From Virgibacillus sp. NKC19-16 (GTDB lineage Bacteria > Bacillota > Bacilli > Bacillales > Amphibacillaceae): DNA of 64,000 nt. The stretch is from NCBI RefSeq assembly GCF_021560035.1, contig NZ_CP074373.1:2910001-2974000 (forward strand), read 5' to 3'. The first letter of the stretch is position 1; each line of letters begins with the position of its first letter. A program made the translations under genes and the position numbers. Positions 26,405 through 38,815 of the stretch are shown here, piece after piece. Below the pieces are notes generated by a model, which was not told the DNA's origin, searched no databases, and saw only the letters and a list, made by a program, of their open reading frames with translations.

Positions 26405-26560
26405 GTTAACCAACCCTCTCAAGAATAGAATTTGTTGATATAACGATAACATAATGCCATTTAAAATTTAATTAAATTTCGAAAAATAGTTCTATTGTAG
26501 CTGATTTTTTAACAGCAAATTAACATTGTGACGCTTACAAGGTCCCATGCTTCCTTTTTC

Positions 26561-27973
26561 CTAAAAAGGCCCATACCCAGTCAAAGTCGCAAAGCCTACA
26601 GCAATCGCCCCAACAGCAACCCACATTAATAATAATGGTAAAACAAACTTGGCCCATTTTGTCCACTGCACGCCTCCTACGGCTAGCACCGCCATAAGCA
26701 CACCAGATGTAGGAGTGATGATATTTGTAAATCCATCTCCTAGTTTCAGAATGAGTACCCCCGTTTGTCTTGTTAAGCCTAATAAATCAACAATTGGAAC
26801 CATTAATGGCATGATGATGGATGCTTGTCCTGTACCGGATGTGACCAATAGATTAAACAGCAAATTAAATGCAAATAGCAATTGACCACCTACAAATAGG
26901 GAAGTTGATTCTAACGGAACAAGTGCAGCATGAACAATGGTATCAAGAATATTTCCCTGTTCAAGAACAACAATAACTGCCCGCGCAATACCGACGACCA
27001 AAGCCCCGTAAACAAGAGATCTCGCCCCATCCATAAACGTACTGATAAATTGATTTGGTGTTATTTTTGCTATGAGAGCAACAACTACACCCATTATCAA
27101 AAATATTGCGGCAAGTTCATTTATACTCCAGCCATAGTTAAAAGCACCATAGACAAAGAAGATAATAAATACGAAGAATGTCAACACGATTAATTTTTGT
27201 TTTCCAGTAAAGTTCGCATCTTTCACTTGTCCTGCCGATTCATCATTATTATCCGTAAACAGCCTGTCACCCATCAACGATTTTGATGGATCATTTTTCA
27301 CTTTTTTCGCATAAAAATTAATATATGTAATCGTGATGATAATAAGCGTTATGAATATCACAATGCGCAGCGTTATACCAGAAAAGAGTGGTAATTCAGC
27401 TATGGATTGGGCTAAACCAAGTATGGTGGGATCAAATACCCCTGCAACCATCCCCGCATAATACCCTAAATACACCGTTGCTACACCAACGATCGCGTCC
27501 AGATTAAGCGAACGTGCCAATGCGATACCGATCGGGATAAATGCGATAACAGCATTGGCGGCCACACCCATGGTAGCTAATATACCAAATATCGCAGCAA
27601 CAGACATAATCAATATCATGTAACGCCCTTTTGTTTTTACAATTAAGGCATTAATACCAGTATTAATGGAGCCTGTCGAATTAATAATGGCTACGATACC
27701 GCCTATGATAAATATTAAAAATATAATATTCGCTGACTCAACCAGTCCTAATTGTACGGACTTAAATAGATCCAGTAAGTTAGTAGGATTTGATTCCACG
27801 GTTGAATAACTGTCAGGAACAACCTGTGTGACATTATCAACGTTCTCTCTTTCATACGAACCAGCGGGTATGAAATATGTCGCAACCGAGGCCAGAAACA
27901 CGATGCTAAAGATAATAATAAACGCATCTGGCATCACAAACCGTTTTTTGGAACTACTTTCTTTCTTCTTCAT
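26561..27973 (-). CDS. YfcC-family (DcuC/ArcD-like) membrane transporter
   Basis: 470 residues with about 12 membrane helices. FIPAGSYER in the first outside loop, NTTGSINTG-like INSTGSINTG, ATMGVAANAVIAFIPIGIALAR and NLLVTSGTGQASIIMPLMVPIVDLLGL are typical of the YfcC/C4-dicarboxylate-amino acid carrier group. The next gene upstream in the same direction is AmhX, so it may import or export amino acids or peptides related to that hydrolase. Substrate unknown. AAAGGAAG precedes the ATG. A partial GCTTCC repeat follows the stop. Confidence 0.82.
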   Translation of the reverse strand: MKKKESSSKKRFVMPDAFIIIFSIVFLASVATYFIPAGSYERENVDNVTQVVPDSYSTVESNPTNLLDLFKSVQLGLVESANIIFLIFIIGGIVAIINSTGSINTGINALIVKTKGRYMILIMSVAAIFGILATMGVAANAVIAFIPIGIALARSLNLDAIVGVATVYLGYYAGMVAGVFDPTILGLAQSIAELPLFSGITLRIVIFITLIIITITYINFYAKKVKNDPSKSLMGDRLFTDNNDESAGQVKDANFTGKQKLIVLTFFVFIIFFVYGAFNYGWSINELAAIFLIMGVVVALIAKITPNQFISTFMDGARSLVYGALVVGIARAVIVVLEQGNILDTIVHAALVPLESTSLFVGGQLLFAFNLLFNLLVTSGTGQASIIMPLMVPIVDLLGLTRQTGVLILKLGDGFTNIITPTSGVLMAVLAVGGVQWTKWAKFVLPLLLMWVAVGAIAVGFATLTGYGPF

Positions 27974-27995
27974 GATGTTCTTCCTTTCTTCTTAA

Positions 27996-28067
27996 GAAGC
28001 TTGGGGACGGTTCTTTTGCTTCCTGTTGCTGATAAACAGGGGAGCAGAAAGGCGTCCCTGTGCTTCC
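27996..28067 (-). repeat. two adjacent stop-proximal repeats
   Basis: GAAGCTTGGGGACGG...GCTTCC (27996-28023) and GGAGCAGAAAGGCGTCCC...GCTTCC (28041-28067) lie in opposite phase in the 99-base gap between amhX and the YfcC gene. The second ends five bases from the amhX stop. Confidence 0.65.
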
Positions 28068-28072
28068 TGCTG

Positions 28073-29197
28073 TTATAATGAATACACATTTTTAACTGCC
28101 TTATACAAAATATCGGTTCCATTTTGTAATGCCTTTTTATTGAAGGTCATATTTGGATGATGTAAGCCGGGTTTTAAGTCACATCCAAGGCCTAACATGG
28201 TTGCTTTCAAGGAAGGCTTCTTAATGGTGTAATAATGAAAATCATCACCACCAGGCGTAATTAATGGCTCGTCCAGCCCTTCTTCACCCAGCGTGTCCAC
28301 AATCGCCCCGCGCACCATATCTATCGCATCATCATTTAATTTAGCCGCAGCAATCTCTCCAATAAGGTTTAGTTCTATATCCACATCATATAAACTTTTG
28401 AGGGTATCCATAATATGATTAACTTTTGCGTCTAACTTATCCATTTCTTCATTCGTTTGTGCTCTGATATCCAATGAAAAGTGCGCATTGCCGGGAATAA
28501 TGTTCGTACTTTCACCCCCGGCCTGAAATCCGGTCATTTTGGCAGAATGCGGAACGAGCGGATCAACATGAATTTGCTTCATCATGTTTACAATCTGAGC
28601 GCCAATTTCAATCGCATTATGATTGAGATGTGGGCGCGCCCCGTGGGCATCCTCACCTCGAATTACACCACTATACATTCTAGTCGCTCCATGGACAATG
28701 ACTGGCGTGGCATGCCCCATTTTGGCTTCCTGCACCGGCCTTAGATGGACACCAAATAAATAGTCGACATCATCCACCACATTTTTTTCCACCATTTTCA
28801 GGGCACCGGAGCCCTTTTCCTCTGCAGGCTGAAAAATAAATCGGACAGCTATCTTTTCAGCTAAATCCTCCTCCTGCTCAAGTTTCCATAACAAACCTAA
28901 AACCATCGACATGTGCGCATCATGACCACACGAATGATTTGCTTGAAATTCTCCATCCACCTCTTGCCATAACGCGTCAATATCCGCACGTACAGCCACT
29001 ACCGGTAAACCTGCATTAAAATTGCCATAGTCCCCAATGACACCCGTGCAATCATCAAATGTTCTGACATCAAACCCACTTTCCTTTAAAATATTTTCGA
29101 TATAACTCGTGGTCTCATGCTCTTTCCAGCTAATTTCTGCATTGTTATGCAGGTGATGAAACGTATCCATAACACGTTGTTCGATATTATTATTCAT
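28073..29197 (-). CDS. amhX: M20-family amidohydrolase AmhX
   Basis: 374 residues of the M20 aminoacylase/carboxypeptidase type: VRADIDALWQ, NHSCGHDAHMSM with Cys/His metal ligands, FQPAEEKGSGA with the catalytic Glu, and a late GGDDFHYY. The ALWQEVDGE segment matches my memory of B. subtilis AmhX closely. Hydrolyses N-acyl amino acids or an amidated hormone-like substrate. The ribosome site is weak. It probably shares a transcript with the YfcC carrier. Confidence 0.85.
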   Translation of the reverse strand: MNNNIEQRVMDTFHHLHNNAEISWKEHETTSYIENILKESGFDVRTFDDCTGVIGDYGNFNAGLPVVAVRADIDALWQEVDGEFQANHSCGHDAHMSMVLGLLWKLEQEEDLAEKIAVRFIFQPAEEKGSGALKMVEKNVVDDVDYLFGVHLRPVQEAKMGHATPVIVHGATRMYSGVIRGEDAHGARPHLNHNAIEIGAQIVNMMKQIHVDPLVPHSAKMTGFQAGGESTNIIPGNAHFSLDIRAQTNEEMDKLDAKVNHIMDTLKSLYDVDIELNLIGEIAAAKLNDDAIDMVRGAIVDTLGEEGLDEPLITPGGDDFHYYTIKKPSLKATMLGLGCDLKPGLHHPNMTFNKKALQNGTDILYKAVKNVYSL

Positions 29198-29285
29198 TAT
29201 TTTTCGCCATCCTTATCAAATAATTATAAGTGAACCGCCAATATGACAGATATTAACACAAGTTTTCTCCAATAATCAATTTTCT

Positions 29286-29380
29286 GGAAGCATGATGAGT
29301 AGGGACCTTTAAAGGGACAATCGGGAGTTTTGCCATAATAGACCACCTGAACCTCGATATCGCTTAAGTTCAGGTGGCCT
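29286..29380 (-). repeat. 95-bp composite repeat, copy 2
   Basis: Same order as 10926-11020: GGAAGCATG end, GGGACAATCGGGAGTTTTGC block, then GACCACCTGAAC pairing with GTTCAGGTGG(C). The T-run is absent in this copy. Lies in the gap between ppk and amhX. Confidence 0.65.
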
Positions 29381-29432
29381 ACATGTATAAATGAATTTTT
29401 TCCAGTAACCTTAGGTCTCCCCCATTATCCGC

Positions 29433-31526
29433 CTATTCCTCATCATCCATCACATGATAAGCCATATCATACAATGCCATCTGGCTGTTGATCTTTTTTT
29501 CGCCGGGGGATGGTTTAACATAATGATAAGATCCGTCGCTTTCCTGTTCCCTCGCTTTCTGATTGTCGCTAAGGATGATGGAGAGAATTTCTTTGACTTG
29601 ATCTTTTACACATCGTTCATAAATCGGGAATGACAACTCTACCCGTTTCTCCATATTCCTTGTCATCATATCTGCAGATGACAAGAAAATTTTCTCTATT
29701 CCATTACTGTAAAAATAAAAAATCCTGGTATGTTCCAGAAATCTCCCGACAATACTACGGACCCGAATGGTGTCGCTAACACCTTCTATTCCCGGCTTCA
29801 GGCAGCATATCCCACGGATAATTAAGTCAATTTCGACACCAGCTTGAGATGCCTCATAGAGTTTTTTAATCAGTGGTTTATCCGTGATGGAATTCATTTT
29901 AGCAATGATATGTCCATTTCCTTTTTCCTTATGGATACGGATTTCTTCATCGATATAATTAATAAAGTCATTCCGGATATTAAATGGTGACATAGAAATG
30001 TGATGAAATTCCGGGATTTCCGTGAATCCACTTAAATAATTAAAAAAATTGGTTGCATCCATTCCAAATTTGCGTTTCGTTGTAATTAGCCCCATATCTG
30101 TATACGTCTTAGCAGTTGAATCATTGTAATTACCTGTGCCCAGATGAACAAAACGTTCAATTTTTTCCCCGTGATTTCGAACCACTAAGGTTATTTTGCT
30201 ATGGGTTTTTAAGAAGTTTATGCCATAGATCACATGACACCCGGCTTTTTCCAGTTCCTTTGCCCAATGGACATTCTGCTCTTCGTCAAATCTTGCCTTG
30301 AATTCAACCAGAACAGTTACCTGTTTGCCACCTTCAGCAGCTCGTTTTAATCCTTCAATAATGGGAGAATCACCACTGACCCGGTATAATGTTTGTTTGA
30401 TCGCTAAAACGTCCGGGTCATCCGCAGCATCAACGACCAAATCAACTACTGGCTCAAATGATTCGTAGGGATGATGCAAAAAAACATCCCGCTTCCTTGC
30501 AGCCTCAAATATATTCTCCCCGGGAAAAATATCCTGAGGTGGCTGCGGTATTAATGTTTGATAGAATAAATGTTCATTATCCTTCTGTTCCTCTCTAAAG
30601 CTGAATAAAAAGGTTAAATCCAGCGGTCCATCCACCACATATAAATCGTCTTTATGTATTTCCAATTCGCTTAATAACAGATCAACCATATATTGATCGT
30701 GTCTCCCACCACGGACTTCTAGACGGACAGCAGCTCCCCACTTTCGTTTCTTTAATTCCTTTTCTATTTCTTTGAGGAGATCCCTGGCCCCTTCTTCGTG
30801 TAGTGTCATATCTGCATTTCGAGTAATACGGAATTCAGTGATGGATCTAACATGATATCCTTTGAAAAGCTTTCCTATAAAATGGCTGATGATGTCCTCC
30901 AGCAATAAATACTGCCCATTATCACCAATTTTTACGAACCTGTCCAAAACAGCAGGGACTTGTACAATTGCTTTTTTCAAAAATTTACCGTTAGTATCAG
31001 ATGTGTCTTCAAGCACAACCGCTAAATTCACCGACTTATTTAACAGCATCGGAAATTGATGGTAAGCATCAATTGCCATCGGAGTAAGTATCGGAAAGAT
31101 TTGTTCATCAAAATAAACTTCAAGTTCCGCTGTATCTTGCTTCGTAAGCTGATCCACTGAAATAATCGAAATATTTTCTTCTGTTAATTGTTCGCTTAAT
31201 GTATCAAATATCTGGTACTGACTTTTCACGAGCTGATGATTCTCTTCTGCTATTTTGGCCAATTGTTGCTTTGGCGTTAATCCTGCTTTATTTTCCGGCT
31301 TATTAAAACCCGCTTTCACCTGATCTTTCAGTCCTGCTACCCGCACCATAAAAAATTCATCCAGATTCGAGGAAACAATCGCAATAAATTTCAACCGTTC
31401 TAGCAATGGATTTGTTGTATCAAAAGCTTCATCCAGCACACGTTTATTAAAAGCAAGCCAGCTGATTTCCCGGTTGTTATAATACGCTGGATTATCCAGT
31501 TGCTTCATTTTATCTGCTTCAGTCAC
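29433..31526 (-). CDS. ppk: polyphosphate kinase
   Basis: About 697 residues of the PPK1 family: NREISWLAFNKRVLDEA and SNLDEFFMVRVAGLK at the N-terminus; LVEFKARFDEEQN; KTHSKITLVVR with the autophosphorylated His; HLGTGNYNDSTAKTYTDMGL; IRGICCLKPG; and HTRIFYFYSNG with a second catalytic His. It makes polyphosphate from ATP reversibly. A GTG at 31526, seven bases after AAGGGTGG, is preferred to the GTG at 31535. It is paired with ppx upstream in the same direction. Confidence 0.95.
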   Translation of the reverse strand: MTEADKMKQLDNPAYYNNREISWLAFNKRVLDEAFDTTNPLLERLKFIAIVSSNLDEFFMVRVAGLKDQVKAGFNKPENKAGLTPKQQLAKIAEENHQLVKSQYQIFDTLSEQLTEENISIISVDQLTKQDTAELEVYFDEQIFPILTPMAIDAYHQFPMLLNKSVNLAVVLEDTSDTNGKFLKKAIVQVPAVLDRFVKIGDNGQYLLLEDIISHFIGKLFKGYHVRSITEFRITRNADMTLHEEGARDLLKEIEKELKKRKWGAAVRLEVRGGRHDQYMVDLLLSELEIHKDDLYVVDGPLDLTFLFSFREEQKDNEHLFYQTLIPQPPQDIFPGENIFEAARKRDVFLHHPYESFEPVVDLVVDAADDPDVLAIKQTLYRVSGDSPIIEGLKRAAEGGKQVTVLVEFKARFDEEQNVHWAKELEKAGCHVIYGINFLKTHSKITLVVRNHGEKIERFVHLGTGNYNDSTAKTYTDMGLITTKRKFGMDATNFFNYLSGFTEIPEFHHISMSPFNIRNDFINYIDEEIRIHKEKGNGHIIAKMNSITDKPLIKKLYEASQAGVEIDLIIRGICCLKPGIEGVSDTIRVRSIVGRFLEHTRIFYFYSNGIEKIFLSSADMMTRNMEKRVELSFPIYERCVKDQVKEILSIILSDNQKAREQESDGSYHYVKPSPGEKKINSQMALYDMAYHVMDDEE

Positions 31527-31572
31527 TCTTACCACCCTTTTGTTTCAGTTAAGAAAGTCTAAAACATCCCTA

Positions 31573-31624
31573 CTGCATAAGTGTACGAAGACCTTTGCTA
31601 AAAATCCCAGCTGCACTTATGCAG
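31573..31624. repeat. inverted repeat CTGCATAAGTG/CACTTATGCAG
   Basis: Two perfect 11-base arms separated by 30 bases between ppx and ppk. GCACTTATGCAG also occurs at about 56329 beside the T-box terminator, so it may be a further dispersed element. Confidence 0.5.
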
Positions 31625-31766
31625 ATATAAAGTTTTAAACTCTGCCAAGTCTTCAACTATTCTGTAGTTATATTATACTAGAAAAGATGTCTTTAAAATG
31701 TTAAGAGTTTCTAAAGATTTTGGTGGCGTTCTGCCTGTTTTCTGCTGACGTAATTTTCCGTACACG

Positions 31767-33311
31767 TTAATGCGACACGCCGTACCTGATATCCGTAAAT
31801 GTTAGTTCTATATGCTTATGTACCATTTTCTCCAGATGTTTCTTCTGTTTCTCTGCCTGGTACGCTTCAGGCATATAATCATTATTGCAGTGGAGTGTAA
31901 GGTGAATGGTATCGCCTTTCACCTTCAGATAAAAATCTTGAACAACCTGCCGTTTTGTCGCATCCAGACTATAGGTGAATTTCAGCATTGCTCCAAGCAT
32001 CCGGAGTTTTTTTCGCTCTTCTTTCAAAAACCAGTGTTTAAACGGAGCCAGAAACTGTTTAAAGATGGTTTTGTTCTTAAACGATGCAACTAATGCCAGT
32101 TTCAGCCGGTCCACATGCATAATCCCATCAATGGTACGGTTTGCAAGCAAATAGAACGTATGCTGTGAGCTTGACTCCGAATCGATGTAATCACCGAGAT
32201 AAAATACATTGCTTGCAAGTTCCAGCATCTGCCAATCCTGTTTTGTTAATGAAGCCATTCCCTTCGCCTGAAGGTTATTAAATAACTTTCGTGTTAAGTA
32301 TTGGACATGCGATATTTGTTTTACATTCAAGCTATAATCATTAATTAGTTCCTGTATACTGTCCTCCAAGACATTTGGAAGAATCGGTGTAACGTGATCC
32401 TGGTACAGCTGTTCATAAAAGATCCCGTCCCGCAACCCTTTTCTGCTTAAGACAAAACAGTCCGCCTGTATTGTCTGAAATAAGCAATGAAACACTTCAA
32501 CAGCAGGGAGAATAGAGTCCGAGCGATCCTTTGATAATCCTTCCACTTTCTGCATCTCGCCCCATGACAAGGAGGATAAATAGTTACTGATTTTCGCAAT
32601 GTCACTACCGTTCATTTTATATTGATGCAGTCCTGCCAGTGGGTACTTATTCATATTTTGATCAATTTGAGCCATATTACGCGCACTACCGCCAATGCCG
32701 ATTAATGGAATATTTCTATCCTTTAACCAGGAATACGTACTGAATTGTCCATAAATGTATTCGCGCATGTTGGCGAGTCCTTTTTCAAGAGACTTCTCAG
32801 GTGAAATAAATTCTTTCAATGTCAGCGCACCGAAACCGAAGCTGTAGGACTCCATAAGCTTGCGGTCTTTGAAATAGGTTACTTCTGTACTTCCACCGCC
32901 AATATCGACGGTTACTCCTTCTGTGATGGAAGTTGAATTTACGACAGCCAGATAACCATAATAGGCTTCCTTCTGCTCGGATAAGATCCACATCTCCCAA
33001 CCTATCTGTTCTTTGACCATCTTCTTGAGATCCTGTTTATTTTCCGCCTGTCGTATCGTTGCTGTTGCTGCGCAGACAAAATTGGTAAGCTGATAGGTTT
33101 TTAGAACCTCTTTAAAGCTTTTTAATGTATCAATTAAGATGTCTATCCCAACCTGTGTCAGCATTTGATCATCATCAAGATAATTACGCAAACGAGCAAC
33201 AGCCTTTACATTTTCAACCTCATGCAATCGCCCGGAATTTTGCTGAACATAAATCACCAACCGCATCGAATTTGAACCAATATCAATAATAGAATAATAT
33301 CTCTTCTGCAT
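31767..33311 (-). CDS. ppx: exopolyphosphatase, Ppx/GppA family
   Basis: 514 residues: IIDIGSNSMRLVIY phosphate loop, VCAATATIRQAEN, LSEQKEAYYGYLAVVNS, GVTVDIGGGSTEVTYF and LIGIGGSARNMAQ form the ASKHA core. An HD-type C-terminal region follows (about 320-514). Degrades polyphosphate from the end; some members also hydrolyse pppGpp. Adjacent to ppk, giving a polyphosphate make-and-break pair. No PhoP box was seen upstream. Confidence 0.93.
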   Translation of the reverse strand: MQKRYYSIIDIGSNSMRLVIYVQQNSGRLHEVENVKAVARLRNYLDDDQMLTQVGIDILIDTLKSFKEVLKTYQLTNFVCAATATIRQAENKQDLKKMVKEQIGWEMWILSEQKEAYYGYLAVVNSTSITEGVTVDIGGGSTEVTYFKDRKLMESYSFGFGALTLKEFISPEKSLEKGLANMREYIYGQFSTYSWLKDRNIPLIGIGGSARNMAQIDQNMNKYPLAGLHQYKMNGSDIAKISNYLSSLSWGEMQKVEGLSKDRSDSILPAVEVFHCLFQTIQADCFVLSRKGLRDGIFYEQLYQDHVTPILPNVLEDSIQELINDYSLNVKQISHVQYLTRKLFNNLQAKGMASLTKQDWQMLELASNVFYLGDYIDSESSSQHTFYLLANRTIDGIMHVDRLKLALVASFKNKTIFKQFLAPFKHWFLKEERKKLRMLGAMLKFTYSLDATKRQVVQDFYLKVKGDTIHLTLHCNNDYMPEAYQAEKQKKHLEKMVHKHIELTFTDIRYGVSH

Positions 33312-33537
33312 TGTAGCACCTGCCTAATTGGGGGGAGTTGTAATTGAGGGGTCTGTCCCCTGCTGTGTTATCGCCCTCCGTAAGATACTTCAGTTTGTAT
33401 TTTACTATTGTTTAGTGAGTTTCGCCAATATATATGGAGGTGTAATCATGATGAAATAGATATTCTGTCTTATGGTAATTTTGACTCTGAACTTTGATTA
33501 ATTACACCATAAAAGCAAATAACCTTTCCCCTTCAAA

Positions 33538-34029
33538 CTATTTCATTTTGACAGTCAGTAATACGGATTCGCCATGTGCAACAACTTTTTCTTCACTTTT
33601 AATCAGTGATTCCACCATCTCTCCATTTGTGATAACAACTGGTGAAATGACAGTATCAGCTTTTGCCTTAATGAGTTCCAGATCAAAGGCTACAAGTTTA
33701 TCCCCTGCCTTCACATGGTCACCTTGTTCCACAAATCCCTCAAAACCTTCTCCATTAAGGGCTACTGTTTCTAATCCAATATGAATTAAAACTTCCAAAC
33801 CATTTGTGCCACGGATTCCGACAGCATGTTTTGTTTGAAAAAATTGAGCCACCTCTCCATCAAAAGGAGCTACCACGATACCTTCTGTTGGTTCAATGGC
33901 AACTCCATCACCCATTAATTTCTGACTGAATACCTCATCCGGTACATCTTCCATTTTGACAACATTTCCGGTAATCGGAGAGAGAAATGTCTCAGTTGTT
34001 TCCTTTTTCCTAAGTAATTTTTTTAGCAT
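33538..34029 (-). CDS. PTS glucose-type EIIA component
   Basis: 163 residues of the EIIA-Glc (Crr-like) fold: FLSPITGNVVKMEDVPDEVFSQKLMGDGVAI, VVAPFDGEVAQFF, HAVGIRG, and LIHIGLETVAL with the phosphorylated His. It is the stand-alone donor for the EIICB permease upstream, which lacks its own EIIA. ATG 34029 has GGAGG six bases before it; an in-frame codon at 34044 does not. Follows malA after a strong hairpin. Confidence 0.9.
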   Translation of the reverse strand: MLKKLLRKKETTETFLSPITGNVVKMEDVPDEVFSQKLMGDGVAIEPTEGIVVAPFDGEVAQFFQTKHAVGIRGTNGLEVLIHIGLETVALNGEGFEGFVEQGDHVKAGDKLVAFDLELIKAKADTVISPVVITNGEMVESLIKSEEKVVAHGESVLLTVKMK

Positions 34030-34070
34030 ATATTTTACCTCCATATAACATTAATCAGAATCTGCTATCA

Positions 34071-34109
34071 ATAGGTAAAAGGCGAAAGTGACTTTCGCCT
34101 TTTACCTAT
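34071..34109 (-). other. 18-bp intercistronic hairpin between malA and EIIA
   Basis: A perfect 18-bp stem (ATAGGTAAAAGGCGAAAG with its complement) and a 3-base loop. No long T-run on the coding strand. Probably an RNA processing or stability element, or a partial terminator, that sets EIIA level. Confidence 0.6.
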
Positions 34110-34117
34110 CAGTTCAA

Positions 34118-37058
<2,941 letters not shown>

Positions 37059-37114
37059 GATTGTCCCCCCATCTCTCCTTGATGTAATCTAATTTTCGCA
37101 TGGACTATTTCCTG

Positions 37115-37128
37115 TGTAAATGCTTTCA
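37115..37128 (-). promoter_or_regulatory. cre site upstream of malP
   Basis: TGTAAATGCTTTCA matches the CcpA consensus TGWAANCGNTNWCA at 13 of 14 positions (T for C at position 7). Confidence 0.75.
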
Positions 37129-37133
37129 AACAT

Positions 37134-37169
37134 GATAAAAACGTGTTTCAACAGAAGAAACACGTTTCA
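37134..37169 (-). terminator. terminator after the rpiR gene
   Basis: Minus strand AAACGTGTTTC, seven-base loop, GAAACACGTTT and a TTTTT tail, between rpiR and malP. The near-palindrome could also serve as an operator. Confidence 0.65.
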
Positions 37170-37194
37170 CAAAAATAAGCATCTATGGAAGTTA

Positions 37195-37950
37195 CTATTT
37201 TATCCGTTCAAGGTAGGTTTTCATGATGAATTCAAACACCATCAGCAGTCTGGGAAAGAAGATATTTGGTAGCATATTTCGATCGTCTAATTTGCTATTA
37301 TCGATGATTTTAAAATTCAAATCAGATAAATCAGCAACTCGGTTAGTCGTTTCTTTGGTGAAAGAAACGGTTGATATTTTATGCTCCTTGGCAGCATTCA
37401 ATTTATCAATGACTTGTTGCGTTTCACCGGATTTCGATATAACAACCAGCACACCGATATCCTCTATATTATTCTCAAACACACCAACGGAATCAGTTCC
37501 GCTTGCATGTACTGTCTTTTTCCCTAGTACCAGTAATTTTTTATACAGATACTCCGCAGCAATACCAGAAAAACCTGTAGCATAAATAAAAATATAATTT
37601 TGATGTAGATGTAAAACCGTCTGAATAAACTGCTCTATATCTTCCAACGTGTTGTACTTAAAAAAATCCTGAGGTGTCATCTCCAGAAAATCCTCGACTA
37701 CCTCGGTTTGCTGTTGATTCTCCGCTGTTTTAACCAGAGGCAAGATGTTATAGTACATGTCAATAAAACCTGTATACCCCAGTTTTTTGGATAAACGAAT
37801 TACTGTAGCAGCAGAGGTATAGTTGTTTTCCGCAATTTGTCTAACGCCCTGTTGTAAAACATTATCAATATTATCGATGATATAGGTGAAAACTTGAATA
37901 TCTAAATCTGTCAGATTCTTCCCTTGAATAAATTTACTAATATCAATCAA
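37195..37950 (-). CDS. RpiR-family regulator of the alpha-glucoside operon
   Basis: 251 residues: an N-terminal HTH_6 domain (about 1-77, VRQIAENNYTSAATVIRLSKKLGYTGF) and a SIS sugar-phosphate domain (about 105-235, IYATGFSGIAAEYLYKKL, VVISKSGETQQVIDKL). Like GlvR/MalR it should sense a phosphorylated sugar and control malP-malA-EIIA. The start is TTG at 37950 with AAGGAG nine bases upstream. Activator or repressor is not decided by sequence. Confidence 0.88.
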   Translation of the reverse strand: MIDISKFIQGKNLTDLDIQVFTYIIDNIDNVLQQGVRQIAENNYTSAATVIRLSKKLGYTGFIDMYYNILPLVKTAENQQQTEVVEDFLEMTPQDFFKYNTLEDIEQFIQTVLHLHQNYIFIYATGFSGIAAEYLYKKLLVLGKKTVHASGTDSVGVFENNIEDIGVLVVISKSGETQQVIDKLNAAKEHKISTVSFTKETTNRVADLSDLNFKIIDNSKLDDRNMLPNIFFPRLLMVFEFIMKTYLERIK

Positions 37951-38346
37951 GGTTGGTCACTCCTTCTAAGGTAAATTAATAATTTTATTATAGTGGATAG
38001 TGAGTGATATCTCCAGAATTGCCCAATCGTAGTGTTTCAATAAACTAATATGTCTCTTTTAGAATTATAATCTAATTGGAATATAAAGAAGGGCTGATGG
38101 CAAACTATTGTTCAGCTTTAGTCTTTTTGTTAAATGCATAACTAAGTAATAAATGGCGAAATGAAGTATGAATTTTATTTACGGAAATTTTTACGCTATA
38201 ACTCTTCTTCAATATAAGCTTAGTCATAACATTTAACCTGGAAGCTTGATTATTACATACAGATATAATAAAAATAATAACACTGTTTACTGCTACCCAA
38301 GCTTCATTATTTATACACTCAATTTCACAAGGGAAGAAAATCTAAA
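37951..38346. other. AT-rich intergenic region
   Basis: No gene is seen. 38083-38130 carries GAAGGGCTGA...TTTAGTCTTTTTGTT, a degenerate relative of the hairpin at 25807-25851 (similar arms and loop), so this is a second copy of that element. Confidence 0.4.
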
Positions 38347-38722
38347 TCTTAGCTACTCATTTGAATAAAACATTTGATACTAATTTTGTTGTATCTGGTC
38401 ATCCAGATGGAAATGGAAGTTTACTAAAACTCAATAAAGAGCACGAAGTAAATAGCTTTCTTAACATACTTGCACCATATCAAAATGAGGTCAACTTAAA
38501 TGAGAATTTAAAATTAAAAATCCTATAAAAGGAAAATATGGTACTGATGTACGAATTAAAACAAGCTCATCGAATCGCATGAGAGCTTATTCAGATGATG
38601 AAGTCCAAGAGATTATTCAATTAAAACAATGTGGCTATACCGACAAAGAAATCGCAAATCTAATTGGCAGAAGTTATTGGTCTGTGGTTTACAAATTAAG
38701 TGAACTTAAAAAATCACTATAA
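38347..38722 (+). pseudogene. frameshifted gene with C-terminal helix-turn-helix
   Basis: The first part reads FDTNFVVSGHPDGNGSLLK and LNILAPYQNEVNLNENLKLK. After a one-base shift it continues NPIKGKYGTDVRIKTSSSN and RAYSDDEVQEIIQL, then YTDKEIANLIGRSYWSVVYK, a clear helix-turn-helix. There is no start codon or ribosome site. If restored it would be a small DNA-binding protein of about 120 residues. Confidence 0.45.
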
Positions 38723-38770
38723 AGTAATAGTAAAGGGATTCTAATAAAGTTAGAATCCCTTTTAAAGTAA

Positions 38771-38815
38771 TTATTGTAATAACTGTAAAACACCTTGTGG
38801 TTGTTGGTTGGCTTG
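38771..38815 (-). other. hag: candidate second exon of flagellin
   Basis: Minus-strand codons [14 protein letters not shown] and TAA, the canonical flagellin C-terminus, lie downstream of the group I intron and separate from the intact stop at 39147. Joined in frame to the flagellin codon for Ala346 (ending at 39192) this restores [18 protein letters not shown]. The boundary is inferred from reading frame and the need for a terminal intron G at 38816. Confidence 0.6.

Noticed and set aside
37138-37168. Attachment site or inverted-repeat end near malP
   Set aside because: The symmetric sequence followed by T-run on the rpiR coding strand is more simply a terminator.
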